A stretch of 8,334 nt of DNA from Chloroflexota bacterium (lineage in GTDB: Bacteria > Chloroflexota > Anaerolineae > Anaerolineales > Villigracilaceae): contig JACPVB010000018.1 in the NCBI GenBank assembly GCA_016191985.1, forward strand, positions 1 to 8,334, written 5' to 3'. Positions 1-5,885 of this stretch are shown here, piece after piece. How positions within the stretch are numbered: position 1 is the stretch's first letter; the number at the start of each line of letters is the position of its first letter. The notes under the pieces are model-generated. The model worked only from the letters and a program-made list of their open reading frames with translations. It was not told where the DNA came from and ran no database searches. The position numbers and the translations under genes are program-made.

Positions 1-602
1 CCGTTGACGGTGATGCGCGGGGCCAACGCAACTGCAAGAGATTTTGTCATTGCGGCGAGGGCGGCTTTGGTGACGGTGTAGGGAAAATGATCCGCACCGG
101 GGCGCAGGGCGCGCCAATCCAAAATGTTGACGATGCGGCCTTTGACCATTGGATCGCTCGCGTCCTCGCCGCCGTCCTGCGAGGATGCTTCGCTAGGGAC
201 GGCGGCGCGAGCGGTGACGTGTTTTGCAAATTCCTGGCTGAGTAAAAACGGCGCGGTCAGGTTGATGTTGAGGTGGCGGTTCCAATCCTCAAGGGTGGTG
301 GTTTGGAAGGAAAGATTTTCAAAAATGGCGGCGCTGTTGACCAGCGCGTAGAGCGGGGAAATGTCGTTCGCTTGGGAAATGAGTCTCGAAACAGATTCAG
401 GCGTCCCGAAGTTTGAGGCGAGGATGTGAGCGTTGCGTCCGATGGATTCGATTTCATCCCGCACCCGTTTGGCTTCCTCCTCCGAATGCGCGTGATGGAT
501 GATGACATCCGCACTGGCGCGGGCGCAGGCCAATGCAAAAAGCCTTCCCAGACGGCGGGCAGCCCCGGTGATGAGGATGGTTTTCCCGTTCAGGTCATTC
601 AT
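1..602 (-). CDS. Pteridine-reductase-like short-chain dehydrogenase (partial, C-terminus off window)
   Basis: NAD(P)H-dependent reductase of the SDR superfamily, cytosolic; 200 N-terminal residues are visible. The Rossmann glycine motif is TGAARRLG (residues 12-19); the basic residues suggest NADPH preference. Residues 36-44 (HHAHSEEEA) resemble the cofactor loop of pteridine reductases (PTR1/FolM group). LVNSAA (87-92) replaces the usual NNA[GA]. The usual catalytic Ser is replaced by Asp162, followed 13 residues later by Tyr175 and then Lys179. I recall the same D-x12-Y-x3-K arrangement in PTR1 (Asp181, Tyr194, Lys198). FolM/PTR1 enzymes reduce dihydropterins to tetrahydropterins, the cofactor of the divergent hydroxylase, so a pterin-recycling or pterin-synthesis role is inferred. 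Residues about 129-153 form a Ser/Ala/Asp/Gly-rich insertion longer than usual for the family. ATG at 602 is the only plausible start; it has no ribosome binding site, and the promoter implies a leaderless mRNA. A general 3-oxoacyl reductase-like SDR is the alternative. Confidence 0.85.
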   Translation of the reverse strand, partial: MNDLNGKTILITGAARRLGRLFALACARASADVIIHHAHSEEEAKRVRDEIESIGRNAHILASNFGTPESVSRLISQANDISPLYALVNSAAIFENLSFQTTTLEDWNRHLNINLTAPFLLSQEFAKHVTARAAVPSEASSQDGGEDASDPMVKGRIVNILDWRALRPGADHFPYTVTKAALAAMTKSLAVALAPRITVN

Positions 603-609
603 TGGTTCG

Positions 610-615
610 ATTGTA
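610..615 (-). promoter_or_regulatory. -10 element of the reductase gene, leaderless configuration
   Basis: Reading the minus strand, TACAAT (615-610) is preceded by TGt, giving an extended -10. The expected start falls at 603-602, that is, at or one base before the ATG at 602. No convincing -35 is seen 17 bases upstream, which an extended -10 can tolerate. No Shine-Dalgarno sequence is present. Confidence 0.5.
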
Positions 616-648
616 ACATTCCCAAATTAGACCATGCTTATCCTATTC

Positions 649-677
649 TTGACTTCCGTTTTTGGAGGTGATAACAT
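649..677 (+). promoter_or_regulatory. Sigma-70-type promoter of phhA
   Basis: TTGACT (649-654, 5 of 6 consensus bases) is separated by 17 bases from TAACAT (672-677), which is preceded by TGa as an extended -10. The predicted start is near 684, giving a leader of about 65 bases before the phhA ATG. The promoter lies back to back with that of the reductase gene, so a regulator bound here could affect both. Confidence 0.6.
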
Positions 678-748
678 CCCTTTGCGTCGTTGCAGATATA
701 ACCGATGTTTTGCTTCTCCAAAATCCAATTTGAGAAAGGTGCAAAATT

Positions 749-1759
749 ATGACCATAAATCAAAATGTACCAAGCTACACGGGTGATATCGCCGAACAGC
801 ATATTGACCCCTCCCAGGAATATTCAACTGAAAATCAGGAGATCGCTTTTTCCGACGAGCAACATGCCATTTGGGCAGACTTGTTCGCGGGGATTCACCA
901 GCCGTATTTGCTGGAGCATCTCTGCCGGGAATATAGGATGGGGCTGGAATTGTTACAGCTTGACCCGCATCGTATTCCAACAGTTGCGCATTTGAACGAA
1001 CGCATCACGCCGCGCACGGGCTGGCACATCGAGCGGACGGTGGTGCGTTATACGCTGGCGGATGACTGGTATAAAAAATTTGCCCAACGCATTTTCCTGA
1101 TCACCGATTACCTGCGCACCCGCGACCAGATGGAATTCACGCCGGAACCCGATATGTTCCACGACATCTTCGGTCACCTGCCGTTTCTCACGCAGGAATT
1201 CTATGCGCGCATCGAGGATAAATTTGCACCCGCCTACATGAAAGCGACTCAGGAAGAGCGCGAAGTGATCAAACGTCTGGCGTGGTACAGCACCGAGTTT
1301 GGGCTGGTGGTGGAAGATAACCGTTTCAAGGTCTTTGGGGCGGGGATCATTTCCGGGCGCAAAGAACTCACACGCACGGTCATGGAGTTTTACCGCCTCG
1401 GTCGTGACAATGTGATTGACTACGCCCGCCCGATCTTCCCGCAACTGCATGAACAGTTCCTGGCCGGCAGGAACGACCTGCACCGCATCATTGACGGTGT
1501 GAATGACCTGCACAAGCAGGGACAAATGTCCTCCGCCGATGAGGGCTGGAACGTTGTCCTCTCGCTGTACAAAAAACTGGACATTGCGCAGGAAGGCATG
1601 TTTGGCGGAGAGGTTATCATCGCTCCATTCGATGTGGAGACGATTGCGCGCATCCCGAAAACCGTCTATGCCTTCAACCCGATGCTCTTTGTGTGTGAAT
1701 CGCTAGAGGAGATGGATGCTGTTCTCGATTCATATCTGAAGCCGATTGCGATGCGATAA
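749..1759 (+). CDS. phhA: Aromatic amino acid hydroxylase, probable phenylalanine 4-monooxygenase
   Basis: Cytosolic non-haem iron enzyme that hydroxylates an aromatic amino acid, most likely phenylalanine to tyrosine, using O2 and a tetrahydropterin. The iron ligands are visible: His138 and His143 in EPDMFHDIFGHLPFLT (133-148), and Glu183 in WYSTEFGLV (179-187). The 5- and 40-residue spacings equal those of human PAH (His285, His290, Glu330). At 336 residues it covers the catalytic domain with a somewhat extended N-terminus and no ACT regulatory domain, as expected for bacterial forms. The ATG at 749 is supported by AAAGGTG (735-741) about 8 bases upstream. It appears monocistronic and is divergent from a pteridine-reductase-like gene, a possible tetrahydropterin supplier. 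No pterin-carbinolamine dehydratase (phhB) is adjacent. Substrate is inferred; tyrosine or tryptophan hydroxylation cannot be excluded from sequence reading alone. Confidence 0.95.
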   Translation: MTINQNVPSYTGDIAEQHIDPSQEYSTENQEIAFSDEQHAIWADLFAGIHQPYLLEHLCREYRMGLELLQLDPHRIPTVAHLNERITPRTGWHIERTVVRYTLADDWYKKFAQRIFLITDYLRTRDQMEFTPEPDMFHDIFGHLPFLTQEFYARIEDKFAPAYMKATQEEREVIKRLAWYSTEFGLVVEDNRFKVFGAGIISGRKELTRTVMEFYRLGRDNVIDYARPIFPQLHEQFLAGRNDLHRIIDGVNDLHKQGQMSSADEGWNVVLSLYKKLDIAQEGMFGGEVIIAPFDVETIARIPKTVYAFNPMLFVCESLEEMDAVLDSYLKPIAMR

Positions 1760-1760
1760 T

Positions 1761-1836
1761 TTGTACACGGGTTGCACGGAGGCCACGGAAAAGGATTTGG
1801 TTTTTTGTCCGTCCTTTCCGTGTGTTCCGTGTACAA
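1761..1836. repeat. Imperfect inverted repeat with CACGGA/TCCGTG motifs
   Basis: Outer arms TTGTACACGG (1761-1770) and CCGTGTACAA (1827-1836) are perfect complements. Inner arms CACGGAAAAGGA (1784-1795) and TCCTTTCCGTG (1812-1822) pair with one bulged A. The left half carries three ACGG motifs and the right half three CCGT motifs. On the plus strand it is followed by A residues, so it would act as an intrinsic terminator only on the minus strand, where no gene arrives. It resembles the short CACGGA-type interspersed repeats I recall from several environmental phyla. Confidence 0.6.
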
Positions 1837-1861
1837 AAAAATGTTCGTTTCGTATACCCTG

Positions 1862-1901
1862 AAACTCCCGTTGTTTTGGCACACTTCGGGAGTTTTATTT
1901 T
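1862..1901 (+). terminator. Intrinsic terminator of phhA
   Basis: AAACTCCCG (1862-1870) pairs with CGGGAGTTT (1887-1895) around a 16-base loop and is followed by TTTTATTTT. It lies about 100 bases past the phhA stop and just before the promoter of the next gene. Confidence 0.7.
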
Positions 1902-1914
1902 GAAAAATAGCCTG

Positions 1915-1942
1915 TTGAAAATTCACTCAAATTGAATACAAT
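1915..1942 (+). promoter_or_regulatory. Sigma-70-type promoter of the 692-residue orphan gene
   Basis: TTGAAA (1915-1920) and TACAAT (1937-1942) are separated by 16 bases. The predicted start near 1949 gives a leader of about 30 bases containing the strong ribosome binding site AAAGGAG (1967-1973). Confidence 0.65.
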
Positions 1943-1980
1943 AGAATGGTTCAACCACCGTCGATAAAAGGAGAGAGAGT

Positions 1981-4059
1981 ATGGCTGGAACGTTGAATTT
2001 CCAATGGCAGAACGAGATCTTATTGAAAGACATCTACCCGATGCGCCTGCAGAAGCTGCGTGATTTCCTTATCTACTACAAGGAAGCCGACCTGTGGGCG
2101 GAATACAAGAACAGGAACATTTCCACTCTTTCAGCGGATGTAAAAGAGTACGAAGACGGGATGGATATGGCCCGCATCACGGCGTTCAAAGGATACAATG
2201 GCCTGAAGAATTACTTTATGACGAAGGATGTGAAAGGATTTTTCATTAAGTACAGGCCGCCAGAGGAGGAAGCCCTGGCGCTTATCCAGAAGAACCATGA
2301 TCTTTTCATCTCTTCCTGGCCCAAGGATATTCGCGGCGAGCGCAGTTTTATTCAAATGCGCACCGAGTCGTTCAAGACCCAGCTTGGCTTTCTACGTGAC
2401 CGCATCCGCTACCTGCAGCGCCAGTTGGAAGGGATGGTTGCCGAGCACCCCAACCGTACCAAAGTGGAAGCGGAATTCAAACTCAAGAACGAGTCCGCTT
2501 TGCCGATACTTTTGGAAGAGATGGAAAAACTGCGCCAGTTCGATGAGACCTACACCAAGCTGGAAGGTCCAAAACTCGAATGGTACAAACTGAGCAAAGC
2601 AGACCCGAACTATAAGACCACCGAAGAAGAATTCCTTGTCAACTACGACCCGAAAGTTCCCGTAACCGTCAAGGACATTGTCCGCTTGAAAGTGGAACAA
2701 TATACCAAGACTCTCGAAAACAAGGATCAATATCAATTGCTGACGGACATCCGTGCACGCTTTGAGAAGGAACCGAAGCGCTTCCCGGTCTGGCTGCAAT
2801 ATATGGTCATTCATTTTTCAGGGATGAGGTACAAATCGGCGCATGGCTCGTGGGCAGATCCGAAAGACCTGCTCGTGCGTTTAAAGATCGGGGAAGTGCA
2901 GAAAGCGCAGGCCGCGCTGACCGATGCCGATGTTTCCGCTAAATGCGCGGAAAAGATCGCGCAATACGAAACCAGCGCGAACAAAACGGGTCTTGCGGCT
3001 GCATCTGATAAATCATGGAAAGATAAAGTAGCCCTGCACATGCTGAGCGTCAAAGCCAATGGACCGAAAACCAAGCGCGCAGGTCTGTCCGCATTGGTGG
3101 AGGAAGAGGCTCGGTACGAGTACATGTCCATGACGACCGAGCAGGCCCTCGCGAAGTTGGAGGCGATGAAGAGTCAACTGCCAGCCTGGGCGTGGAAGTG
3201 GATCGTCATGCTCACGTCACTGCGAGTCAACCACGTCACTGACGCGGGTTGGGAGACCTTCACGCCTGAAGAAGATAAAGTCCGCTTCGCCGATGTGGCT
3301 TTGTATCCCATCTTCAGCAAATGGGCGAGCGATAACACGGGCATGTGGCGGCCCGAACATGGACGCACGCATGAGGTTATCGTCACACGCGCTGTTTGCA
3401 ATGAGACTGCCGAACATGCCCAGCACATCCGTGGGCATCTCCCCCCCGGCGGGCTGACCGACAATGCCGCGCGCTACGTCAAACTCGCCGCCGAAAAAAC
3501 ACCGGGTTCATATTTCGTCCACCCCACCGCCGCGGACCATTACACACAAGGGGCCAGCATCTTTTGGTTGAGATATGTCAACAGTGAACCGAGTCAATGG
3601 CAAATTCCCAAACCCACCGAAGACTCAAATGGAGTAGGGCTGGTGCCTGCGGAATATCTTGGCAAACGTCCGCAGCCCAAAGGCGGAAAGAACGCCGCTC
3701 CCGTCGCTGTGCTGTGGGAATACAAAGGTGGAGGTTTCACCCGCACGCGTACCACGATTGATGCGGAAAAAAAGAAGTCCACGCAATCTCAATGGCTGCG
3801 CTGGATCCATGAAGCCACCGTCATCGAAGTAGCGGATATCGCCGACGGCACCTACGTTTATACCTTTGAAACCTCCCTACCCGATGACTTCCGCGGCACC
3901 TCCTGCTTGGGCATTTTCCGCAACAGCCTGCGCTGGAATCTGGATGACGGCACCGAAGATAATTACAACCGCTCCTTCGTTGGGTATGCGCCCGAAGGAC
4001 AGGTCCCGACCGAGCACATGAAGGTGATGTTGGATTGGAATAAGATTATTTTGAGGTAG
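1981..4059 (+). CDS. Large protein of unknown function (692 residues)
   Basis: I do not recognise this family. The start at 1981 is well supported: AAAGGAG (1967-1973) lies 7 bases upstream, with a good promoter further up, and a strong terminator follows the stop. There is no signal peptide and no obvious membrane segment, so it is probably cytosolic. Residues about 1-120 are Tyr/Trp/Lys-rich. Residues about 128-200 are charged and helical, with coiled-coil character. Two similar Trp-containing segments occur near 269-294 and 401-426, each with P-x-W followed 12 residues after the Trp by an Arg in SGMR (280-283) and TSLR (412-415). Residues 479-490 (HAQHIRGHLPPG) form a His/Gly/Pro-rich stretch. 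The C-terminal third (about 510-692) is rich in Trp, Tyr and Thr and looks beta-rich. Base composition matches the backbone, so this is not obviously part of the acquired block. It appears monocistronic. No function is assigned. Confidence 0.9.
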   Translation: MAGTLNFQWQNEILLKDIYPMRLQKLRDFLIYYKEADLWAEYKNRNISTLSADVKEYEDGMDMARITAFKGYNGLKNYFMTKDVKGFFIKYRPPEEEALALIQKNHDLFISSWPKDIRGERSFIQMRTESFKTQLGFLRDRIRYLQRQLEGMVAEHPNRTKVEAEFKLKNESALPILLEEMEKLRQFDETYTKLEGPKLEWYKLSKADPNYKTTEEEFLVNYDPKVPVTVKDIVRLKVEQYTKTLENKDQYQLLTDIRARFEKEPKRFPVWLQYMVIHFSGMRYKSAHGSWADPKDLLVRLKIGEVQKAQAALTDADVSAKCAEKIAQYETSANKTGLAAASDKSWKDKVALHMLSVKANGPKTKRAGLSALVEEEARYEYMSMTTEQALAKLEAMKSQLPAWAWKWIVMLTSLRVNHVTDAGWETFTPEEDKVRFADVALYPIFSKWASDNTGMWRPEHGRTHEVIVTRAVCNETAEHAQHIRGHLPPGGLTDNAARYVKLAAEKTPGSYFVHPTAADHYTQGASIFWLRYVNSEPSQWQIPKPTEDSNGVGLVPAEYLGKRPQPKGGKNAAPVAVLWEYKGGGFTRTRTTIDAEKKKSTQSQWLRWIHEATVIEVADIADGTYVYTFETSLPDDFRGTSCLGIFRNSLRWNLDDGTEDNYNRSFVGYAPEGQVPTEHMKVMLDWNKIILR

Positions 4060-4065
4060 AAGAGA

Positions 4066-4114
4066 AGGCCGCGCTTGGCTGGTTGAGCAGTGAAGCGCGG
4101 CCTGTTTTATTTTT
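4066..4114 (+). terminator. Strong intrinsic terminator of the 692-residue gene
   Basis: AGGCCGCGCTT (4066-4076) and AAGCGCGGCCT (4093-4103) form a perfect 11-bp GC-rich stem around a 16-base loop, followed by GTTTTATTTTT. It begins 7 bases after the stop codon. Confidence 0.92.
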
Positions 4115-4141
4115 GATTGGGTATGAGGTAGAGGGAGGTAG

Positions 4142-4177
4142 AAAAGAACAATCTTTAAATATTATCAGAGGTTGTTC
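4142..4177 (-). terminator. Possible terminator of the restriction-modification operon
   Basis: On the minus strand GAACAACCTCT (4177-4167) can pair with AGATTGTTC (4154-4146) with a two-base bulge, followed by TTTTC. It lies just past the endonuclease stop codon. The stem is AT-rich and therefore weak. Confidence 0.4.
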
Positions 4178-4183
4178 ACAATC

Positions 4184-4936
4184 CTAGTCTTTCTTCTTTC
4201 GCCTGATTCTTTTTTCCGAATTAAACCTGACTAATTTATCCCAGTCAATTCTGCCATCAATACAGAATTCCTCCATAAACTCATGTGTGAACAAATTTAA
4301 TACTCTTGCATATTCAACGTGAAATTTTTCGGTACGTTCTTTCGCCTGATACCCGATAGGTTCGATAATATCCACAAATATTCGATCATTTGCGGAAATA
4401 AACTCCCAAAATTCCTGGCCACAAATTTTCATGTAATCGCCCTTGTCAGGTTTTTCCGTGCGTCCGTAGCAACAGCCATTAATAGCCTGAATATTCAACT
4501 GATTATTCCCCGTTCTTAAAATCTTTTTTGCTTGTCTAAAGTTGTCAACCATTCGTTTGATTTGGCTGCTGTTTCCCCAATTCGGTCCAGATTTGACGGC
4601 GACGATATATCGAACACTGTCGCGTGTAAATTCTAAATCTATCCCTTCCGCTGCTGATTTTGCCCCTCTAAAGACTTTTCCGCAAACAAAAATCGCCAAT
4701 TTTTCGAGAAAATCCCCGAATATTGTTTCTTCCTGTGAAGACAAGTGGGCATCGAAAAGAAGTTTCACTAAATCGTGTGCGTCATTGATGTTCTTGGCTT
4801 TGAATAGATAGGGATTCTTTTTACTCAACACTTTCTGCAATCTTAGAGTTTGCAGGCTTGCATCCCTTCTTTCATGAAACTCCCCTATGTTGTTTTGAAT
4901 AAATTCATTAACTTCGTTTAGTCTTATTGGTTGCAT
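4184..4936 (-). CDS. Type II restriction endonuclease (PmeII-like family by recollection)
   Basis: DNA endonuclease that cuts unmethylated target sites; partner of the methyltransferase directly upstream. Blocks I associate with the PmeII-like restriction family are NPYLFKAKNI (residues 41-50), LLFDAHLSSQEETIFGDFLEKL with Glu78, a nuclease core GIDLEF (98-103) followed by AVKSGPNWGNSSQ (113-125), NGCCYGR (153-159) and KGDYMKICGQEFWEF. Probable metal-site residues are Asp100 and Lys115. The position two before the Lys is Ala rather than Glu, so the second acid probably comes from Glu102 or Glu78 (inference). I chose ATG 4936 (250 residues) because GGAAAGGAAGGG lies just upstream; an in-frame ATG at 4984 has no ribosome binding site. 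It overlaps the methyltransferase 3' end by 29 bases. The gene is AT-rich relative to the backbone, suggesting transfer. The recognition sequence cannot be read from the protein. Confidence 0.85.
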   Translation of the reverse strand: MQPIRLNEVNEFIQNNIGEFHERRDASLQTLRLQKVLSKKNPYLFKAKNINDAHDLVKLLFDAHLSSQEETIFGDFLEKLAIFVCGKVFRGAKSAAEGIDLEFTRDSVRYIVAVKSGPNWGNSSQIKRMVDNFRQAKKILRTGNNQLNIQAINGCCYGRTEKPDKGDYMKICGQEFWEFISANDRIFVDIIEPIGYQAKERTEKFHVEYARVLNLFTHEFMEEFCIDGRIDWDKLVRFNSEKRIRRKKKD

Positions 4937-5795
4937 ATTTTCCCTTCCTTTCCAATAGAGCCAATTGGGCTGGACGTACATCATTTAACGGTTGAATAGA
5001 ATTTTTGACAAGGTCATAGTATTCAGGCAAAATTTCAATGCCAACAGAATTTCTCCCTAGCTTGTTGGCAACAGTAATAGTTGTTCCCGAACCCATAAAG
5101 GGATCAAGTACGCAGTCACCTCTTTTTGTGAATAGCTTAATAAACCATTCAGGTAAATCTTCCGGGAAAACTGCACTATGATTTCTGTTCTTGGTTTCAG
5201 TAGCCATATGCAAGACGTTTGTTGGATAAGCTTTTTCTCGTCCTATCCAATTTGCAATTTTTTTGCCAAAACCGCTGCCAACACGCGAGGGATCTCGCAC
5301 CTTGTCTGTTTCACTTAAATTTTTTAAACGGCTATTAGCCCAATTTCCCATCGGTACCATTACTTCTTCTTGGTACATATGAAATTTTCTGTTTTTGTTG
5401 AATTGCAATAATCTTTCCCAAGAATCACGGAAACGATTGGGCCATTTCCCAGGATAGGAGTTCTTTTTATGCCAAATAAATTCTTCTGTCCAGAGCCATC
5501 CCTGTTTGCGCATTTCTAAAATAAGTTCAATCACGTAGGTGTGGCGCTCTCCATTTTCAACTTTTTCTTTTATATTTAAAACAAAAGTTCCCGTAGGCTT
5601 TAATACTCGAAGTAATTCTGAGGAGATTGGAAGAAACCATTCTACATATTTATCTGGACTGACTCCGCCATAGGTATTCTTTCTACTATCTGCGTATGGA
5701 GGAGATGTAAATATTAAGTCAATAGAATTGTCAGGTAGCTTGGCTAGTTCTGTGTGACAATCGCCTAACATTAGTTTTGTTTCTACAGATTTCAT
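4908..5795 (-). CDS. Type II site-specific DNA methyltransferase (TSPPY, beta class)
   Basis: Transfers a methyl group from S-adenosylmethionine to an exocyclic amino group of a DNA base, protecting sites from the neighbouring endonuclease. Motif IV is TSPPY (30-34). The SAM-binding motif I comes later, DPFMGSGTT (231-239), followed by GIEILPEYY (252-260). Motif IV before motif I is the beta-class order. SPPY is more common in N4-cytosine enzymes but also occurs in N6-adenine ones, so the product is left open. The 295-residue length is normal and all core motifs are intact. The last 29 bases overlap the endonuclease start. ATG 5795 has no ribosome binding site; TATAAT at 5808-5803 would start transcription at 5796-5795, implying a leaderless mRNA. 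The gene is AT-rich relative to the backbone genes, consistent with horizontal acquisition together with the endonuclease. Confidence 0.93.
   Translation of the reverse strand: MKSVETKLMLGDCHTELAKLPDNSIDLIFTSPPYADSRKNTYGGVSPDKYVEWFLPISSELLRVLKPTGTFVLNIKEKVENGERHTYVIELILEMRKQGWLWTEEFIWHKKNSYPGKWPNRFRDSWERLLQFNKNRKFHMYQEEVMVPMGNWANSRLKNLSETDKVRDPSRVGSGFGKKIANWIGREKAYPTNVLHMATETKNRNHSAVFPEDLPEWFIKLFTKRGDCVLDPFMGSGTTITVANKLGRNSVGIEILPEYYDLVKNSIQPLNDVRPAQLALLERKGKYATNKTKRS
4983..5011 (-). promoter_or_regulatory. Possible internal promoter for the endonuclease gene
   Basis: On the minus strand TTGTCA (5011-5006) and TTAAAT (4988-4983) are separated by 17 bases, inside the methyltransferase 3' end. 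The predicted start near 4976 would give the endonuclease a private mRNA with a leader of about 40 bases carrying its strong ribosome binding site. The -10 matches only 4 of 6 bases and the region is AT-rich, so chance is possible. Confidence 0.35.
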
Positions 5796-5802
5796 AATGT
5801 AG

Positions 5803-5808
5803 ATTATA
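5803..5808 (-). promoter_or_regulatory. -10 element of the methyltransferase gene, leaderless configuration
   Basis: Perfect TATAAT on the minus strand (5808-5803) with only CTACATT between it and the ATG at 5795. Transcription would begin at 5796 or 5795. No -35 consensus is visible. Its first base coincides with the outer edge of the truncated sigma-gene repeat. Confidence 0.6.
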
Positions 5809-5882
5809 CCTGTAACTTTTCCCCTCCCCGCCTGTATTACACTTTAGCCATGAATCCGCCCACCGACCGCGACCTGATTTTG
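5808..5882 (+). repeat. Direct repeat copy A: truncated upstream region and 5' end of the sigma gene
   Basis: About 75 bp matching 7094-7169. The first 72 aligned positions have four differences: T/C, one missing C in the C-run, T/C and C/G. The final bases diverge only synonymously. The two copies flank the ATPase gene with its promoter. Copy A retains the sigma gene's -10-like TACACT (5838-5843) and its ATG at 5850. Confidence 0.93.
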
Positions 5883-5885
5883 AGG
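5850..5885 (+). pseudogene. Truncated 5' remnant of the ECF sigma factor gene
   Basis: The twelve codons from 5850 encode MNPPTDRDLILR, matching MNAPTDRDLILR of the intact sigma factor at 7137 except for Pro3. The last three codons (ATT TTG AGG) differ from ATC CTG CGC only synonymously. Homology then stops exactly where the antisense ATPase stop codon begins (5886). The reading frame continues into the reverse complement of the ATPase 3' end and ends at TAA 5952-5954, so any product would be a 34-residue peptide without sigma function. A -10-like TACACT just upstream is preserved. Confidence 0.82.

Noticed and set aside
660..723. TTTTGGAG (660-667) and CTCCAAAA (716-723) inverted repeat around the phhA promoter
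   Set aside because: Eight bases separated by 48 is close to chance expectation, and one arm lies in the promoter spacer; not enough to call an operator or riboswitch.
953..1525. 190-codon open frame antisense to phhA
   Set aside because: Shadow of the strongly conserved hydroxylase frame; no ribosome binding site, promoter or recognisable motif.
1795..1841. First hairpin after phhA as the plus-strand terminator
   Set aside because: It is followed by A residues rather than T residues; the second hairpin at 1862-1901 with TTTTATTTT is the better terminator.
2785..3270. SGMR and TSLR segments of the 692-residue protein as tyrosine-recombinase box I
   Set aside because: They superficially recall the box I TGLR pattern, but no convincing HxxR box, downstream His/Trp or catalytic Tyr context follows, and two copies would be unprecedented.
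3441..3447. C7 homopolymer in the 692-residue gene as a phase-variation tract
   Set aside because: Seven bases is short, it encodes the plausible Leu-Pro-Pro of a continuous frame, and nothing else suggests switching.
4937..4984. Longer endonuclease start at ATG 4984 (266 residues)
   Set aside because: No ribosome binding site precedes 4984, whereas GGAAAGGAAGGG sits directly before ATG 4936. The extra 16 residues (starting MMYVQPNW) look like translated overlap with the methyltransferase.
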